Shown here one piece after another: positions 61,633 to 64,000 of a stretch of 64,000 bases of DNA (its first letter is position 1; each line of letters starts with the position of its first letter). The position numbers and the translations under genes were made by a program. The notes beneath the pieces are model-generated. The model ran no database searches. It was not told the origin of the DNA and was given only the letters and a program-made list of their open reading frames with translations. Source of the DNA: an uncultured Lachnospiraceae bacterium (lineage in GTDB: Bacteria; Bacillota; Clostridia; Lachnospirales; Lachnospiraceae); contig CANQDA010000022.1 in NCBI GenBank assembly GCA_947591155.1, forward strand, positions 1 to 64,000. Direction: 5' to 3'.

Positions 61633-62577
61633 TCACCTTTCCTTTACCGTGTGCCGCTGCTGACGTTTCAGTTCCGCCAGTATATCCGGCGGGATACGGT
61701 CAACCAGCCGCTGTAAATTGTCCAGTTCGCTTTTCAGCTTTGCCCGTTCCATCGTATCTTTCATCTTTCCTTTTTCGCTGGCCTTTGCCCTTGCTTCCAA
61801 CTTCTCATTCTCCGCCAGCAGGTCATTGATTGTGACCTTGTACTTTTTCAACTGCCCGGAGAAATTCTCCATCTGCGGGAACCACTTTTTCAGCATGGAG
61901 AGGGCTTCCTCTTTTTTCTTTCCGGCGTTCAGCGGGTTAATGCCGTCCAGTGTGGCTTCAATGGCTCTTGCCTGCCGGGAGAGGGAAACCGCCTGTTTGA
62001 AAAGCCGGGTGGGGATATGCTTCCGGCCTGTCCTGCTGGCGCTCTCCCCACGCTCCAAGTCGGGATATTTCTCCACCATATAGGCGTGAAAATCGTCCTG
62101 CCACTTCGTCAGGTTTGCCCGGTTGCCGATAATCTCCTTAGCGCACAGGCGGTTGTCCTTTGTCAGCGGAACAAAGGTCAAATGCAGGTGGGGCGTTTTC
62201 TCGTCCATGTGTACCACCGCCGACACGATATTTTCCCGTCCTACCCGGCCAATGAGGAAATCTGCCGCCCTTTGGAAAAACGCCTGTATCTCCTTTGGGG
62301 ATTTCCCCTTGAAAAACTCCGGGCTGGCGGTTATCAGCGTATCGACAAACCGTGTGCTGTCCTTGCGGGTTCGGCACCCGGCCTGCTCGATACGGCTCTG
62401 AATGAAGTGGTAATAGCGTCCCGACCGCTTGACGATATGGAAGTTGTATTTGCTCCGGCTTGTGTCAATGTCGGGGTTGCTGGCGTATTGTTCTTTCTGT
62501 CTTTCGTGATGGGCTTCCAGCGGCCTTGCCGGGTTGCCCTTGTGCTTCTCAAACCGCAAAATTGCGTGTTGTGCCAT
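61633..62577 (-). CDS. MobV-family relaxase
   Basis: A 314-residue relaxase that nicks the transfer origin so the excised element can be mobilised by a helper conjugation system. The MobV signature is present: MAQHAILRFEKHKGNPA at the start, and the metal motif HMDEKTPHLHLTFVPLTKDNRL near residue 125. The C-terminal part (about 190-310) is coiled coil. GGAAAGGAGC precedes the ATG. A strong inverted repeat lies 30 bp upstream, where an origin of transfer is expected. Confidence 0.9.
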   Translation of the reverse strand: MAQHAILRFEKHKGNPARPLEAHHERQKEQYASNPDIDTSRSKYNFHIVKRSGRYYHFIQSRIEQAGCRTRKDSTRFVDTLITASPEFFKGKSPKEIQAFFQRAADFLIGRVGRENIVSAVVHMDEKTPHLHLTFVPLTKDNRLCAKEIIGNRANLTKWQDDFHAYMVEKYPDLERGESASRTGRKHIPTRLFKQAVSLSRQARAIEATLDGINPLNAGKKKEEALSMLKKWFPQMENFSGQLKKYKVTINDLLAENEKLEARAKASEKGKMKDTMERAKLKSELDNLQRLVDRIPPDILAELKRQQRHTVKER

Positions 62578-62607
62578 TCTGCTCCTTTCCCCATTCCTTT
62601 CCTATCC

Positions 62608-62631
62608 GGGGTTTTCCACAGGGAAAATCCC
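62608..62631. other. Candidate transfer origin (oriT)
   Basis: GGGGTTTTCC (62608-62617) and GGAAAATCCC (62622-62631) pair over ten bases with one wobble, with a four-base loop, about 30 bp upstream of the MobV gene. Position and shape fit a MobV oriT but I cannot match the known RSA core. Confidence 0.4.
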
Positions 62632-62759
62632 GCAGAAAATAGCTCGGATAGGATTGGAATGGATAGAATATAAATCAATCTTTTTATCTTTGTATTTCTA
62701 TATACCGTCCGGTTTTCGTACGTCTCAGGAGTGATTTCCGTACTTCATGGGTACGGTTT

Positions 62760-63155
62760 TCAGTCCTCCGGCGTACCAGAACCGGATTTCTTGAAGTCGG
62801 TGTTTGGAACCGCTTCATAGGATTTTGGGAAAATGCGGTTGGGTTTTCCACAGCCCTGCTTCTGGATCTCCACCAGTCCGGCGTATTGCAGTTCCCGCAG
62901 GGTATTCACCGCTTTCTGCCGCCCACAATGGAGCAGTGTGACCACTTCACAGATAGGGTAGTACAGGAAAATCCGTCCGCAGTCATCCGCCCACCCATTC
63001 TTGCGGGATAACTCTGTCCGGCGCAGGATAAAGGCGTACAGAACCTTTGCCTCGTTGGACAGGGGCTTGAATGTGGGGGCTTCAAAGAGGAAATTCGGGA
63101 GCCGGGTGAAGCTGAACGCCTTTTCCGGCTGATGAATGTAAATCGTGTTTGTCAT
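62760..63155 (-). CDS. RepA_N replication-initiator-like protein
   Basis: A 131-residue protein with the RepA_N N-terminal pattern FTRLPNFLFEAPTFKPLSNEAKVLYAFILRRTELS and a winged-helix region (CEVVTLLHCGRQKAVNTLRELQYAGLVEI). Similar short forms occur on many integrative elements and may help the excised circle replicate. It is much shorter than plasmid RepA_N proteins, lacking their C-terminal half. A CCGTAC/GTACGG hairpin sits at 62738-62757, just downstream. Confidence 0.8.
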   Translation of the reverse strand: MTNTIYIHQPEKAFSFTRLPNFLFEAPTFKPLSNEAKVLYAFILRRTELSRKNGWADDCGRIFLYYPICEVVTLLHCGRQKAVNTLRELQYAGLVEIQKQGCGKPNRIFPKSYEAVPNTDFKKSGSGTPED

Positions 63156-63266
63156 ATCGTGTTTTGTGGACGGTTAGAAGCCCGTTTTCCGGGGCGGGCG
63201 ATACTTTATACCACCTGCCCCGGTTTGGGGCTTGCGAAGCCTGATAAATCAAGGCTTTTTTCGCTC

Positions 63267-63680
63267 CTAACTGTCCACAGCAGACCTCCTTTTCCGTTCA
63301 CTTTCTGTTTTCTGCCGCCTGTGAACTCTGGCGGCACAGCCGGGGCAGTATTTTGCCCGGTTGGATTTGGGGACGAACACACCGCCGCAGACCTCACAGC
63401 GTTTCAAGTCCTTATCCCGGAAAATCTCCGCTTCCAGCGTCCCGTCCAGCGGCAAGACCGCCCAGCGGAACCACTTACAGCAGACCGAGAAAGAAACCGT
63501 CTGCGGGCAGGTGCAGGTGTCCCCATCGTCAAGGACAATGCAGTTGCCGTCCTCACAGCAACAGCACTCCCGGCGTATCAGGCTGGCCGCCTGTTTCCTC
63601 TGCGCCGGGGTCATGCGGTAAAGGGAACCGTCCGGCCTGCGTTCCAGCGGCGGCAAGTCTTTATAGGGGTTATCTCTCAT
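63267..63680 (-). CDS. Cysteine-rich VLP-domain protein
   Basis: A 137-residue protein of the Cys-rich VLP family that is almost confined to Clostridia mobile elements. It contains RRECCCCEDGNCIVLDDGDTC, CKWFRWAVLPLDG and CEVCGGVFVPKSNRAKYCPGC, a zinc-binding set of about a dozen Cys. The start at 63680 follows GGAGGG and overlaps (ATGA) an upstream small frame. Confidence 0.85.
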   Translation of the reverse strand: MRDNPYKDLPPLERRPDGSLYRMTPAQRKQAASLIRRECCCCEDGNCIVLDDGDTCTCPQTVSFSVCCKWFRWAVLPLDGTLEAEIFRDKDLKRCEVCGGVFVPKSNRAKYCPGCAARVHRRQKTESERKRRSAVDS

Positions 63681-64000
63681 GCGTTCCCTCCATTTTGCTT
63701 TCCGTTGCCGTTCTCCCCGAAAAGGTTTCCTGCCCCATTCCTGCGGCGTATTCCGGCGTTGGCACGCTCCCCGCAACTTCGGGACAACTTGTCCCGAAGT
63801 GACCTCTGGACAAAGTGTCCAGAAGCTGGCTCCTTGCAGTGCTTCCCCAGCCGGGGTATTCCTTTTCGGACGGTCATTCTGTTTTCAAGGTGCCGTTCAT
63901 CGATGAACTAAAATAAGTCTACACCTAAATGACCGTCCGTCCCGTATATCCATAAAGTCGGAGATCCGCCCGGAAAACTGCCTATTTCCACGCTCTCGGA
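63681..64000. other. Right-edge region with two palindromes
   Basis: No gene is certain here. A 66-codon minus-strand frame (63677-63877) ends in the ATGA overlap with the Cys-rich VLP gene and could be real, but its sequence is low-complexity (GNLFGENGNGKQNGGNA). Two palindromes lie within it: TTCGGGACAACTTGTCCCGAA (63778-63798) and TCTGGACAAAGTGTCCAGA (63805-63823). Confidence 0.4.

Larger units (their letters stand above)
59617..64000. mobile_element. Tn4451-like mobilisable transposon, left end only
   Basis: The segment from the junction to the right edge carries a large serine recombinase (TnpX type), a TnpW-like protein, a MobV relaxase (TnpZ type), a RepA_N protein and a Cys-rich VLP protein, all on the minus strand. 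This matches the Clostridium Tn4451/Tn4453 class and Lachnospiraceae relatives. The other end, and any cargo genes, lie outside the window. Confidence 0.8.

Noticed and set aside
63677..63877. Small gene overlapping the Cys-rich VLP start
   Set aside because: The ATGA overlap is attractive but the product is low-complexity and contains both palindromes; left as uncertain in the edge entry.

Overview
The window reads as chromosome of an anaerobic Firmicute of class Clostridia, most likely family Lachnospiraceae. The signs are a ribosomal protein L27 with the cleavable Firmicutes N-terminus next to its protease Prp, a Gram-positive LexA with Gram-positive SOS boxes, a DUF1002 secreted protein, a two-domain (R)-2-hydroxyacyl-CoA dehydratase activator fusion, AGGAGG ribosome sites and clostridial mobile elements. 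Nearly all genes from 2.3 to 54 kb lie on the minus strand. No tool was run: family names come from motifs read by eye.

Layout. 0-6.7 kb: TtcA-like tRNA thiolase, a GNAT plus dtd pair flanked by dif-like palindromes, a XerS-like tyrosine recombinase with a six-copy repeat array at its 5' end, DUF1002 protein, lexA. 6.8-8.6 kb: an IS3-family element with a -1 frameshift site and a hairpin covering its ribosome site. 8.6-16.6 kb: SseB-like protein, then rplU-prp-rpmA-obgE-yhbY-nadD-yqeK-rsfS (ribosome assembly and NAD), DUF554, HAD phosphatase, a small helical protein and tRNA-Thr(CGU). 16.6-21.2 kb: a GH11 xylanase, an atypical sirtuin, a His-rich CsoR-type metal sensor and glgB. 21.3-29.8 kb: amino-acid synthesis: serC-serA-DUF1015, ilvB, ilvD, leuB.

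30-52 kb is a patchwork of acquired and decaying DNA: a broken AAA-ATPase/nuclease gene, scattered fragments of a flavodoxin gene whose intact copy lies at 44 kb, an acetyltransferase and a nucleotidyltransferase, a BlaI/BlaR1 pair with three operators, a solute-binding lipoprotein with a hybrid histidine kinase, a CooC-like ATPase in a cluster of small Cys-rich proteins, a response regulator/kinase/ABC exporter module, a lipid kinase and a HigBA-type toxin-antitoxin pair.

52-59 kb: yajC-tgt, a block of modular palindromic repeats related to a second copy at 26.7 kb (which supplies the ilvD stop codon), and a 1433-residue dehydratase-activator protein. 59.6 kb to the right edge is one end of a Tn4451-like mobilisable transposon (large serine recombinase, TnpW-like protein, MobV relaxase, RepA_N protein, Cys-rich VLP protein) inserted into an XRE-regulator gene and cutting off its DNA-binding half.

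The signals I rate highest are the XerS-like recombinase with its TTTTTCAAAT array and the separate TTTACATAAT palindromes flanking GNAT-dtd, the modular MITE-like repeat family, and the atypical sirtuin.
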